Source: Amycolatopsis xylanica (lineage in GTDB: Bacteria; Actinomycetota; Actinomycetes; Mycobacteriales; Pseudonocardiaceae). Taken from it: 64,000 nt of DNA. Shown in pieces: positions 41,417 through 49,084 of this stretch (the first letter of the stretch is position 1; the number at the start of each line of letters is the position of its first letter). The notes below the pieces were generated by a model. The model worked only from the letters and a program-made list of their open reading frames with translations, was not told where the DNA came from and ran no database searches. The translations under genes and the position numbers were made by a program. The stretch covers positions 558,001 through 622,000 of the forward strand of contig NZ_FNON01000001.1 in the NCBI RefSeq assembly GCF_900107045.1, written 5' to 3'.

Positions 41417-42337
41417 ATGACTTCTGCCAGGCAGGACGGTGACACCTGGGATCTGGCGTCCGGTGTCGGCGCGACCGCCACTTTGGCCGCGGTGGCGCGG
41501 GCGATGGCGATGCGAACGGATCGGTCGCTCATCGACGACCCGTTCGCCGAACCACTTGTCCGGGCGGTCGGCATCGACATCCTCACCCGGCTCGCGACCG
41601 GTGAAGCCGACCCTGGCGACCTGGTCGGGCAGGAGGTGATCGACGGAGCCAAGGTACGTACCAGGTTCTACGACGAGTTCTTCCTGAACGCGGCGAACGA
41701 GGGCATCACGCAGGTGGTGATTCTGGCCTCAGGGCTGGATTCCCGCGCGTACCGGCTGCCTTGGCCGACCGGGACCGTGGTGTACGAGATCGATCAGCCG
41801 CAGGTGATCGCATTCAAGACTCGCACACTGGCCGAGCTGGGCGCCGTGCCCACCGCCGACCGCCGAGTGGTCGCGATCGATCTGCGCGACGAGTGGCCCA
41901 CCGCGCTGCGCGACGCCGGGTTCGACCCTGCCCAGCCGACCGCGTGGAGCGCCGAGGGGCTGCTGGGCTACCTGCCACTAGAGGCGCAGGACCGCCTGCT
42001 GGACACCGTCACCGACCTCAGCGCACCAGGAAGCCGGGTGGCCACTGAGAGCAGGCCCAACCCTCGACCTGGCGACGAGGACAAGACGAAGGAAGGCCTG
42101 AACCGCGTCTCCGAACGCTGGCGTGCGCACGGTTTTCATCTCGACCACGCGAGGCTGCGTTATTTCGGTGAGCGCAACGAAGCGGCTCCCTACCTGGCCG
42201 ACCGTGGCTGGACGCTGAACGGAACCAGCAACCGAGACCTGTTCGCGGCCAACGCCCACCCGCCCCTCCGGGATGACGACCTGCGCATGGGTGGCGTGCT
42301 CTACGTCAGTGGCGTCCTCGACAAGGCGACGGGGTAG
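41417..42337 (+). CDS. SAM-dependent methyltransferase (leucine carboxyl methyltransferase-like family)
   Basis: A 306-aa class I methyltransferase of the type common in mycobacteria and relatives. The pattern is [35 protein letters not shown], the SAM site [40 protein letters not shown], and [25 protein letters not shown] 41417 has GGGACGG upstream. Homologues methylate polyketides or carboxylates, but no biosynthetic cluster is seen nearby, so the substrate is unknown. Confidence 0.9.
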   Translation: MTSARQDGDTWDLASGVGATATLAAVARAMAMRTDRSLIDDPFAEPLVRAVGIDILTRLATGEADPGDLVGQEVIDGAKVRTRFYDEFFLNAANEGITQVVILASGLDSRAYRLPWPTGTVVYEIDQPQVIAFKTRTLAELGAVPTADRRVVAIDLRDEWPTALRDAGFDPAQPTAWSAEGLLGYLPLEAQDRLLDTVTDLSAPGSRVATESRPNPRPGDEDKTKEGLNRVSERWRAHGFHLDHARLRYFGERNEAAPYLADRGWTLNGTSNRDLFAANAHPPLRDDDLRMGGVLYVSGVLDKATG

Positions 42338-42489
42338 CGGCTCACACGGACGAGACGATGAAAGCTGTCCACTGTGGACTCCAGATCGTGCCGGACCATA
42401 GATCATTCGCCGAAGACGTCGGCCAGCGCGGCCGCCTCTTGCGCGCCGTGTTCCTCCGCCACGTCCAAGACCCCGTATGGTCGACCGCT

Positions 42490-42909
42490 GTGAGCTTCGA
42501 TGTCTTCGTCCAAGGCTTCCATCACGGCACGGCCGCGCTACTGCCCAGCGCCGCGTTCCACGCGGTGTTCGGTCCTCGGATCGACCGAACGGAACCCGCA
42601 CGCAACTACTGGCACGTTGTGGCCGCGGACTCCAGCGAGTCGGACATCTACGCTCGAGTCGACGGCGAGTCCTTTGACGGCTTGATGCTCAGTCGTTTCA
42701 CCGACGGCGATGTCCTCGACTTGGTCGCCGAGTTCGCGCGGCGCGCCAATGCGGTGATCATGCCGGTCGGCGGTCCCATTCTCCTGATCACGCCCGGCCA
42801 GCATCGGCACCTTCCCGCCGACCTGCTCGATGCCGGTGATGTCATCACGGTCGCGAACGGTCATGACATCGCAGCCGCCATCCGGCCCGGGCGCCATATG
42901 TGCGGATGA
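42490..42909 (+). CDS. Hypothetical protein of the 'MSFDVFVQ' type
   Basis: A protein of about 139 aa starting at GTG 42490 (MSFDVFVQGFHHG). This opening and the compact alpha/beta pattern (IYARVDGESFDGLMLSRF, VIMPVGGPILLITPGQ) recur in actinobacterial small proteins often found beside toxin or effector genes. I cannot assign a function. An in-frame ATG 42358 would add 44 residues without family similarity, so it is not used. Confidence 0.6.
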   Translation: MSFDVFVQGFHHGTAALLPSAAFHAVFGPRIDRTEPARNYWHVVAADSSESDIYARVDGESFDGLMLSRFTDGDVLDLVAEFARRANAVIMPVGGPILLITPGQHRHLPADLLDAGDVITVANGHDIAAAIRPGRHMCG

Positions 42910-42978
42910 TCAACTGGCGCGCCAGAAACGGCTGCGATCTCTACGGGGCGACAGCGACCCGGGCAGGCATGACTGGAG

Positions 42979-43018
42979 GTGGAACACCGTGGAACACCGT
43001 GGAACGGGGTGGAACAGC
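42979..43018 (+). repeat. Four 10-bp direct repeats upstream of a secreted-protein gene
   Basis: Units GTGGAACACC, GTGGAACACC, GTGGAACGGG and GTGGAACAGC run in direct succession. The 10-bp period would place every unit on the same DNA face. They lie about 75 bp upstream of the ATG at 43091 and could be a cooperative activator site; this is inference. Confidence 0.6.
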
Positions 43019-43090
43019 GGTGTCGCGCCTACTGGATGGGGACAGCAGGTTCCCGCCAAGTAGGAGCTCTCAGAGGGGCGAGAAACAGAC

Positions 43091-43549
43091 ATGAAGTTCA
43101 AGATTCCCAGGCTCAAACCGGTTCTCGTCATGGCCGCGGTCGGTATCGCGTCGCTAGCCGGCGTCCCGGCCGCGCAGGCCGCGGGACAACCCTCCTCACC
43201 GGTGGCCCACATCAACGCGCTGCGGGTCAAAACCGCGACGTGGCCCGAGCTGCACGTGGGTGACTGCCAGCAGAACGGCGGGACCCTCACGCTCAACTCG
43301 GATGGGACGGCCTCGTTCCGGGCAACGACTCTCACGTACCACACGCACTTCGGCGACGTCTGGCATTCCACGTTCAGGTTCCGCACGTCGTCCGGGTTCA
43401 ACCTGTTCAGCAGGGGAGCGTTCGACAGCCCGCGCATGGACGACGGCGACCCGCCGCCGCATTACCTCATGTTCGCTTCGTTCGGCTTCGACCCTGCGGC
43501 GTTCGACGTGATCGACATCTTCCAGACCCTCCAGCACTCGGAGTGCTGA
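43091..43549 (+). CDS. Secreted protein of unknown function (DUF6294-like)
   Basis: A 152-aa protein. A clear signal peptide (residues 1-about 32, ending AAQA-AG) leads a small beta-rich domain: HVGDCQQNGGTLTLNSDGTASFRATTLTYHTHFGDVWHSTFRFRTSSGF, with two Cys (in VGDCQQ and the C-terminal HSEC) that could form a disulfide. The pattern resembles small secreted DUF6294-type proteins of actinomycetes, whose role is unknown. A purine-rich stretch (GAGGGGCGAG) precedes the ATG and 10-bp repeats lie further upstream. Confidence 0.75.
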   Translation: MKFKIPRLKPVLVMAAVGIASLAGVPAAQAAGQPSSPVAHINALRVKTATWPELHVGDCQQNGGTLTLNSDGTASFRATTLTYHTHFGDVWHSTFRFRTSSGFNLFSRGAFDSPRMDDGDPPPHYLMFASFGFDPAAFDVIDIFQTLQHSEC

Positions 43550-43584
43550 CCGAACGTCGCTGAGCGATGGTTCCACCGGATACG

Positions 43585-43621
43585 GCCCGTTCGCGGCTCC
43601 CCGTCGGGGTCGCGAACGGGC
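43585..43621. terminator. Bidirectional hairpin terminator
   Basis: An 11-bp stem (GCCCGTTCGCG with its complement) plus an inner CCCC/GGGG stem, between the convergent secreted-protein gene and the membrane-protein gene at the end of the sigma/Rieske operon. Confidence 0.75.
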
Positions 43622-43633
43622 GCTGGGGCCTCA

Positions 43634-44041
43634 TCACATCGGCATGTCCCGGCTGACCCGGCTACGTGCTCTGTGGTCCAGTACGAACGGGATGGCGAGG
43701 AAGGCCAGGGTGGCCAGCTCGGCGAGCACACTGACCAGTGCTTGGGGCGTGGGCTGCCAGCCGTGTTCGACGAAGCCGAAGATGCCGATCGTGCGGGACA
43801 GCACGAATCCGCCTAACGCGCCCGCGGACAGGGCCGCGGCGGCCAATCTCAGGATGCCCGGATTCGCCAGCAGCAGGAGCGACGCGACCGCGAGGGAACC
43901 GCTGGCCTGCCACAGAAACGCTTTGCCCACAAAAGGAATCACCCGGTAGCCGTGCAGGTAGAGCTCCGCGTGCACGAAGCCCGTGGTACCCAAGCAACCC
44001 GCGACGGCCAGCCGTGGCGCGAGCGATCGAAGCGGGCTCAT
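43634..44041 (-). CDS. Small membrane protein, last gene of the sigma/Rieske/cupredoxin operon
   Basis: A 135-aa protein with four predicted hydrophobic segments: LAVAGCLGTTGFVHAELYL, ASGSLAVASLLLLA, AAALSAGALGGFVLS and LVSVLAELATLAFLAIPFVL. It carries the conserved-looking lead YRVIPFVGKAFLWQASG. ATG 44041 overlaps the metallophosphoesterase stop (ATGA). Family unknown; context suggests it works with the cupredoxin and Rieske proteins at the membrane. Confidence 0.72.
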   Translation of the reverse strand: MSPLRSLAPRLAVAGCLGTTGFVHAELYLHGYRVIPFVGKAFLWQASGSLAVASLLLLANPGILRLAAAALSAGALGGFVLSRTIGIFGFVEHGWQPTPQALVSVLAELATLAFLAIPFVLDHRARSRVSRDMPM

Positions 44042-44973
44042 GCGAGTTTCACGTCCTTGACGGCCAGCGACCGGTTTCCTTGGCGGTAGGCGACTTCCCG
44101 GATGCCCAGCGCGTCCCGCAGCTTCCCGGCGGGCAGGGTGACCGGCTTCGGCGCGGGGCCGTCGCCGGGACGCGGCAACGGGTACGCGGTGGTGGTGGCG
44201 CTGTGGAAGGTCACGTTTCCTTCGGTTTTGGTGAACAGCTGGTGCACGTGGCCGTTGAGGCAGGTCACCGAGGAGAAACGGCGCAGGTAACTCAGTGCCT
44301 GGGTCGCGTCGTCGGTGCCCCAGCCCCACTCGTTGTAGAACGCGAACAGCGGGATATGGCTGAACACCACGATCGGCGTGTCGGAGGACAGGCCTGCCAC
44401 GTCCTTGCGCACGAACTCCAGCTGGTCGGTGCCGAGATGACCGAGCTTCTCCAGGCTCAGCGTGTTGACCAGCGACAGGAAGTGGACGCCTTGGAGATCG
44501 AAGCTGTACCACCCGTCCCCGGCGGTCCCGGCGCCGAAGGCCTGCCGGTATTTCTGGCCCGTGTCATCGATCGAGTCGTGCTCGCCGGGGACCGTGAAGA
44601 CGTGCCCGGCGCGCAGCTCGCTCATCATCTGCTTGACCTGATCGAACTGGGCGGCGGTGGACAGATGGGTCAGATCACCGGTGTGCATGACGAAATCCGG
44701 CCGGTACGGCAGCCCGTTGATCTGCTTGATCGCGCCGGCGAACGAGTCCTCGACCATGGTGTTGGCCGGGCCCTTGAACCCCAGGTGGCTGTCGCTGATC
44801 TGGACGAAGCGCAGCGCGCGGGGATCGTCGGTGGCGTCCGCCTCGCCGGGGACGGCGATCCGGCTGAGCACCTCGCCGCCGGTCACCGTCAGCACGACCG
44901 CCGCGCCGAACCAGGCGGTGTGCCGCAGGAGCTGGCGTCGCGTCATGCCCTCGGGGCCGTCTTCGGCGGTCAC
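44038..44973 (-). CDS. Tat-exported calcineurin-like metallophosphoesterase
   Basis: A 311-aa protein. Near the N-terminus the twin-Arg motif TRRQLLRHTAWFGAAVVLT marks a Tat signal. The catalytic blocks of metallophosphoesterases follow in order: ISDSHLGF (D-x-H), VMHTGDLTHLS (GDxxx), VPGEHDS (GEHD in place of GNHD), VVFSHIPL and LNGHVHQ. GTG 44973 is chosen because it overlaps the cupredoxin stop (GTGA); a longer frame to 45018 is possible. It probably hydrolyses a phosphoester outside the cytoplasmic membrane. Confidence 0.88.
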   Translation of the reverse strand: MTAEDGPEGMTRRQLLRHTAWFGAAVVLTVTGGEVLSRIAVPGEADATDDPRALRFVQISDSHLGFKGPANTMVEDSFAGAIKQINGLPYRPDFVMHTGDLTHLSTAAQFDQVKQMMSELRAGHVFTVPGEHDSIDDTGQKYRQAFGAGTAGDGWYSFDLQGVHFLSLVNTLSLEKLGHLGTDQLEFVRKDVAGLSSDTPIVVFSHIPLFAFYNEWGWGTDDATQALSYLRRFSSVTCLNGHVHQLFTKTEGNVTFHSATTTAYPLPRPGDGPAPKPVTLPAGKLRDALGIREVAYRQGNRSLAVKDVKLA

Positions 44974-45356
44974 GGGGTCACCGTCACGGACGCGGTCATG
45001 AACGGGTGGATCGTGCACAGGTACTCATAAGTCCCCGGCGTTATGAAGGTGAAGCGAAAGGTGTCACCGGTGTTCAGCGTCGGCGATTTCAGCGGGCCGC
45101 CCGTGCCCGAGCTGGTGACGGTGTGCGGATCCTGGTCTTCGTTGCGCCAGGTGACCGTGGCGCCCGCCTTCACGGTGACCTTCGCCGGTGCGTACGCGAA
45201 GTCCTTAATGGACACGGAGTCGACGGCCACCGTGGCGGCGCTAGGCGGCATCGGCATGCTCGGCATCGGCTGAGCGGCGGGCTGAGCACAGGCGGCCAGT
45301 CCAGCCAAGCAGACCGTGGTCACCAAGACTCGTTGTACGGCAAGGAATATCTTCAT
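44970..45356 (-). CDS. Cupredoxin (amicyanin/plastocyanin-like) lipoprotein
   Basis: A 128-aa protein. The lipobox LAAC places the lipidated Cys at residue 23. After a Met/Pro-rich linker (MPSMPMPPSA) comes a type-1 copper fold with ligands His78 (DPHTVT), Cys114, His117 (YLCTIHPFM) and Met120, and the hallmark FTPGTYEYLC-like stretch. It is a membrane-tethered electron carrier or Cu-binding protein. It is translationally coupled to the metallophosphoesterase (4-bp overlap) and lies 21 bp after the Rieske gene, so the two redox proteins may exchange electrons. Confidence 0.92.
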   Translation of the reverse strand: MKIFLAVQRVLVTTVCLAGLAACAQPAAQPMPSMPMPPSAATVAVDSVSIKDFAYAPAKVTVKAGATVTWRNEDQDPHTVTSSGTGGPLKSPTLNTGDTFRFTFITPGTYEYLCTIHPFMTASVTVTP

Positions 45357-45377
45357 GCCTACGGATAGGCAACCGGG

Positions 45378-46049
45378 TTACGCCGTGCGCGTGGGCACGA
45401 AGACCTCCACCACACCACCGGATTCGCGCACCAGCAGGCGCGGCAGCGGGGGCAGAGCGATCGGCAACCGGTGGTGCAGCACGGCACCGTCGACAGCGAA
45501 CGCCGCCTTGTGGCACGGGCAGTCGAGCTGGCGGGCCGGTGCGTTGAGCGTGAGCTTGCAGCCCAGATGCGTGCACGCGCCCGACACGGCTCGGACCTGA
45601 CCGCCGGCACGTTCGACGAACCCGGACACCGCGCCGGCGTCGAACGGCACCACGGCGCCTTCGGGCAGGTCCTTGGCGGCAACCACCGCGCGCCATTCCC
45701 CGCCGTCCGGCACGACCGTCTCGGCCGCGGGAGCACTCGGTTCCCCGTCGCCGGTGAGGACGCGGTCCAACCCGATGCCGAGCGCCACCGACGCCGCGGC
45801 CACCGAGGTCACCTCCACGAATCGCCGCCGGCTCCCGCCACGCGGCGCCTCGCCGGCCTCGTCGAGTTCCGAAGCCAGCCGCCGCCGCACGTCCTCGACG
45901 AAATCGCCGGACGCCGGGCCCCGGTCCGGGCCGGCGGCGCGCAGCAGGATCGCCGCACGCGCCTCGGCCTCCTCGGCCGCGTCCGCGGCGAACGGACGAG
46001 GGCGTCGTCCGCGGAGCAAATCCTTGACATAACGGCGAAGCCCGCGCAT
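45378..46049 (-). CDS. Membrane-anchored Rieske [2Fe-2S] protein
   Basis: A 223-aa protein. The N-terminal cytoplasmic part is Arg/Ala-rich with a zinc-free helical pattern (ADAAEEAEARAAILLRAAG). A transmembrane segment lies around residues 79-97, and the C-terminal Rieske domain has C159-T-H161-L-G-C164 and C177-P-C179-H180, the full ligand set. ATG 46049 follows GGAGG and overlaps the sigma factor stop. The soluble N-terminal half may sense or bind the sigma factor, acting as a redox-sensitive anti-sigma, but this is inference only. Confidence 0.9.
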   Translation of the reverse strand: MRGLRRYVKDLLRGRRPRPFAADAAEEAEARAAILLRAAGPDRGPASGDFVEDVRRRLASELDEAGEAPRGGSRRRFVEVTSVAAASVALGIGLDRVLTGDGEPSAPAAETVVPDGGEWRAVVAAKDLPEGAVVPFDAGAVSGFVERAGGQVRAVSGACTHLGCKLTLNAPARQLDCPCHKAAFAVDGAVLHHRLPIALPPLPRLLVRESGGVVEVFVPTRTA

Positions 46050-46633
46050 CACGCCTCCATCCTGTCCGCGACGGCCGCCGCTTGACGCAGCGCCCGATGC
46101 TGCAGGACCTTCGCGTTGCCCACGGTCACGCCAAGCGCGGCCGCCGCTTCCTTGAGCGAACACGCCTCGAGGAACCGCAGCCGCAGCACAGTCCGATACC
46201 GCTCCGGCAGCTCCGCCAAAATCGCCTCCGCCTTCGCGACCGATTCCGCGTCCATCGTCTCCGGCGTGAACTCCTCGGCGACCCGGTCCACGTCGAGCGC
46301 GGTGACCTCCCTGCCCAGGGTGCGCCGCCAATGCCCGGCCAGCACCGTGCGCGCGGTCGCCAGCAGATAGGCCCGCACCTCACCCACGCTCGCCGACACG
46401 CGCAGCGGCTTCAGCGCCGTCATGAACACCTCCGCCGTCAGATCCTCGGCGTCCGGCCGGTTCCCGACCTTCGCGAACATCAGCCGGTACACCCGATCCA
46501 CGTTGTCGCGGTAGATCGCCTCCCAATTCGCATACGCGTCCGGCGACACCGCACGCAGACGCCCGTGCGCGCCGGCATCCGGCTTCTCTTCGTCACCTGG
46601 TCTACGCCTGCTCCAAAACCGCTGCGCCGCCAC
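46049..46633 (-). CDS. ECF-type RNA polymerase sigma factor
   Basis: A 194-aa sigma-70 family protein. Region 2 (VDRVYRLMFAKVGNRPDAEDLTAEVFMTAL) and region 4 (LPERYRTVLRLRFLEACSLKEAAAALGVTVGNAKVLQHRALRQ) are clear. GTG 46633 opens the frame; a later start cannot be excluded (the first 30 aa are not conserved). It is the first gene of a five-gene operon, an arrangement in which ECF factors usually direct their own operon; the partner that holds it inactive is not identified, but the overlapping Rieske gene is the obvious candidate. Confidence 0.92.
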   Translation of the reverse strand: MAAQRFWSRRRPGDEEKPDAGAHGRLRAVSPDAYANWEAIYRDNVDRVYRLMFAKVGNRPDAEDLTAEVFMTALKPLRVSASVGEVRAYLLATARTVLAGHWRRTLGREVTALDVDRVAEEFTPETMDAESVAKAEAILAELPERYRTVLRLRFLEACSLKEAAAALGVTVGNAKVLQHRALRQAAAVADRMEA

Positions 46634-46731
46634 CCGTCACCATCCGGCCTCCCGCACCCAGACCACTCCCTGTCACCCTAGATAGGGGCACGGGTTACAC
46701 GATGAACGCGGCGGCGCTCTGCCAAGAACGC

Positions 46732-46773
46732 AAAAAAGCCGCTTGACCTGGGTTTTCACCCAAATCAAGCGGC
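46732..46773 (-). terminator. Rho-independent terminator of tRNA-Pro
   Basis: On the minus strand, a stem GCCGCTTGA with its complement (plus an inner TGGGT/ACCCA part) is followed by six T, directly downstream of the tRNA gene. Confidence 0.88.
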
Positions 46774-46784
46774 TCTTGTGTCCG

Positions 46785-46858
<74 letters not shown>

Positions 46859-47009
46859 GACTCGTCAGCCGGGGTGTTCCCCGGAAGGCGATGTGAGTAC
46901 TCTAGCGCCTCCCTCAGAGGGCCTTGCAACCAGGTCACCCTGTGTGTCTGACCTGCACTAACAGTCAAAATCGGGTGCGGCGGCGATCGAGGGCTGGGAG
47001 GGTGGGCCG

Positions 47010-47801
47010 ATGGGGCGGGAACGGGTGCTGGTGGTGGCGCCGCGGGTGCTGCCGACCGTCGGGCCGCTGGCGCGGGTCGCCGCTTGGCGGGGGCTTGAGG
47101 TCGTGACGCACTTGACTGGGGGTCAAGGGGCCGCGGGTTCAAATCACTACTACGGCGGCCCGAAGGTGGGGGAGCGGCTCGCGGGTGAGCTGGGTATCGG
47201 GTTGCTGGAGCCCGCCACCGACTGGCTGCCGAACGTGCCGTTCGAGTTCGCTGGGCGCGCTGTCGCCGCGATGAGCCTGAGCGAGGCATGGACGCTGGAC
47301 ACACGGGCGTTCGTGAAGCCGCCGAGCGACAAGGGGTTCCCGGCGCGGGTTTACCGCGATGGGCAAGATCTGCGGGAGGCGACTGAGGGGCTGGCCGGGG
47401 ACACGCCGGTCTTGGTCAGTGAGGTCGTCGAGTTCGCGAGCGAGCACCGGCTGTTCGTGCTCGACGGCGTCGTGCACGCGGCGTCGCGCTATGCGACGTG
47501 GGGTCGGCTGGATCCTGGCCTCGGCGACGCCGTGCCCGGGGACGTGCTCGCACTGGCCGCCGATTACCTCGGCGAGCACGGTGGGGAGCTGCCCGGCGCG
47601 GTGGTGCTCGACGTCGGCGTCGCCGATGGGCGGGCGGCGATCGTCGAGGCCAACATGGCCTGGTTCTCCGAGTACTACATGGCGGACCTCGACAAGGTGC
47701 TGGATGTCGTGCTCAGGTCCGCGGGGCCGCTAGGCGAGGTCTCGCCGCGGGACCGCCGGTTCGTGCGGGGCTCCTCGGTGGAGGAGCCCCGCACGGCCTA
47801 G
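47010..47801 (+). CDS. ATP-grasp family protein (DUF4343-type) with an in-frame tRNA-derived segment
   Basis: A 263-aa protein. VLVVAPRVLPTVGPLARVAAWRGLEV is a normal start for this family. The ATP-grasp core has FVKPPSDKGFPARVY, VLVSEVVEFASEHRLFVLDGVVHAASRYATWGRL and VVLDVGVADGRAAIVEANMAWFSEYY, with Glu and Asn Mg ligands near the end. Residues about 33-46 (THLTGGQGAAGSNH) are not family sequence: the DNA there (47107-47145) copies tRNA-Pro(GGG), replacing the usual variable linker before YGGP. The frame remains open, so the protein may still work. ATP-grasp enzymes ligate carboxylates to amines; the substrate is unknown. Confidence 0.85.
   Translation: MGRERVLVVAPRVLPTVGPLARVAAWRGLEVVTHLTGGQGAAGSNHYYGGPKVGERLAGELGIGLLEPATDWLPNVPFEFAGRAVAAMSLSEAWTLDTRAFVKPPSDKGFPARVYRDGQDLREATEGLAGDTPVLVSEVVEFASEHRLFVLDGVVHAASRYATWGRLDPGLGDAVPGDVLALAADYLGEHGGELPGAVVLDVGVADGRAAIVEANMAWFSEYYMADLDKVLDVVLRSAGPLGEVSPRDRRFVRGSSVEEPRTA
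47107..47145 (+). repeat. 39-nt tRNA-Pro(GGG) fragment inside the ATP-grasp gene
   Basis: The stretch starts CGCACTTGACTGGGGG and matches the tRNA-Pro gene (46785-46858) at 37 of 39 positions, from the end of the D-arm through the anticodon arm and variable loop to the T-loop (GGTTCAAATC). It is in inverted orientation relative to the tRNA. It is too short to fold as a tRNA. Confidence 0.85.
47763..47794. terminator. Hairpin terminator within the 3' end of the ATP-grasp gene
   Basis: A perfect 14-bp stem (GTGCGGGGCTCCTC and complement) with a 4-nt loop lies in the last codons of the gene. The convergent lyase gene shares its CTAG stop with this gene (47798-47801), so one hairpin serves both. 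Confidence 0.75.
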
Positions 47802-48970
47802 GACGGATTGTTCGCGTGGGTCAGGGTCTGCCAGGAGACGAAGAGGGCGTTGGTGCCCGCCGGCCGCCTGGACTCGGTGAGTTGCTGGGTGCTGGGCATG
47901 TCGTTGCCGAGGCGGGTGTGCATGGCGTTGAAACCGACCTCGGTGACCGGGCCGAGGCCCAGGTTGAGCTTGCCGCCGCAGAGCCAGGACGGCACGGCCG
48001 CGCCGAGTTCGTACTTGGCGTGGAAGCCGAGCGCCTGGCGGAGGCGGGTGCCGATCTCGGGATAGAGATCCTGGCCCTGGATGCGGGTGGTCTCCGCGAA
48101 GTCGGCGATCGCGGCGAGGCCGTAGCCGGTGTGGGTGAAGTCGCGGCAGGTCTCCTGGGCGAGTCCGTCCACAAAGGTGCTCTGGTTCTGCCAGTACTTG
48201 ACGACCTTGGCCTTGGTGTCGAGGCCGCTGCCGGGCGTCACGCGGGGCTGTGAGCCGTCGGAGGTCAGGTAGATGTAGGCGGGCACGCGGGCGCGGAACT
48301 TGGCCACGGCCGTGTCGTAGCTGCCCTTGTCCTCCAGGAACACGGAGATGCCGATCGCGGCCTCCATCATGCTGAGTTCCCAGTTTCCGTTGCTGTTACT
48401 GCCTTTGATCACCACCGGCAGATACACGTTGCGCAGCATCGTCGCGAAGCGGCCCGAGTTCGGCCAGCTCGAGTACGTGTACTTGATGATCTCGGCCGCG
48501 CGTGGCCATGATGAGCCCGCCCAGCCGGTTTGCAGCGGGGCATTGGAGTTGGTGTGGGTCTTGATGGTGGCCGACCAGGCGTCCATGATCGCGATGGACT
48601 TGGTGGCGTACCGGGAATCACCGGTGATGTACCAGGCCAGCGCCAGTGAATACGCGGCGATGGCGTCCTGGCGCTCGTCGGTGCAGCCGTAGTTGGGGTT
48701 GGAATAGGGTCCGCATTCGACGGTCGCCCTGGGTTTCGGGGTGCGGTTCAGTGACGCGTAGCCGCTGCCCATCATCTGGTCGTAGGCGCTCTTCCATGGC
48801 TGGGCGCCGGAGTTGACCTTGCCCTTGACGAAATCGAGCTGGGTCTTGCTGACCAGTACCCCGGGATGGGCGAAGGCCGCCGGGGCGGCGGCTGCCGGGG
48901 TCGCGGTCACAGCGAGCGAAACGAGTAGTGCCGCCGCTGATATTCGGAGTCCACGTTGACGTACGAACAT
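47798..48970 (-). CDS. Secreted alginate-lyase-family (PF05426-like) polysaccharide lyase
   Basis: A 390-aa protein. A signal peptide (about residues 1-30, AAAAPAAFA) is followed by an (alpha/alpha)-barrel lyase: HPGVLVSKTQLDFVKGKV, DAIAAYSLALAWYITGD, NAPLQTGWAGSSWPRAAEIIKYTY and NGNWELSMMEAAIGI (active-site Asn/His-type region of alginate lyases), with GYGLAAIADFAETT near the end. ATG 48970 has AAGGAG at good distance; ATG 48973 is too close. The true substrate may not be alginate. A DasR-box-like sequence (49018-49029) lies 48 bp upstream. Confidence 0.82.
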   Translation of the reverse strand: MFVRQRGLRISAAALLVSLAVTATPAAAAPAAFAHPGVLVSKTQLDFVKGKVNSGAQPWKSAYDQMMGSGYASLNRTPKPRATVECGPYSNPNYGCTDERQDAIAAYSLALAWYITGDSRYATKSIAIMDAWSATIKTHTNSNAPLQTGWAGSSWPRAAEIIKYTYSSWPNSGRFATMLRNVYLPVVIKGSNSNGNWELSMMEAAIGISVFLEDKGSYDTAVAKFRARVPAYIYLTSDGSQPRVTPGSGLDTKAKVVKYWQNQSTFVDGLAQETCRDFTHTGYGLAAIADFAETTRIQGQDLYPEIGTRLRQALGFHAKYELGAAVPSWLCGGKLNLGLGPVTEVGFNAMHTRLGNDMPSTQQLTESRRPAGTNALFVSWQTLTHANNPS

Positions 48971-49017
48971 CATGCTCCTTTGCAGGGAAGGAGTTGTGCT
49001 GTGCCTTGCAGTGTGAA

Positions 49018-49029
49018 TGGTCTAAACCA
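49018..49029. promoter_or_regulatory. DasR-responsive-element-like site upstream of the lyase gene
   Basis: TGGTCTAAACCA differs from the DasR core TGGTCTAGACCA at one base. It is placed in the promoter area of the lyase gene. In Streptomyces, DasR controls chitin/N-acetylglucosamine use; here it may link the lyase to amino-sugar polymers. Confidence 0.55.
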
Positions 49030-49084
49030 AGACAGTCAAGGTCTTAGTTTTTGGCCTGAATAAACACATATGTGAATGGCGGGT

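Noticed and set aside
47107..47145. Second complete tRNA-Pro gene
   Set aside because: Only the anticodon arm to T-loop is present. Acceptor stem and most of the D-arm are missing, so it cannot be a working tRNA.
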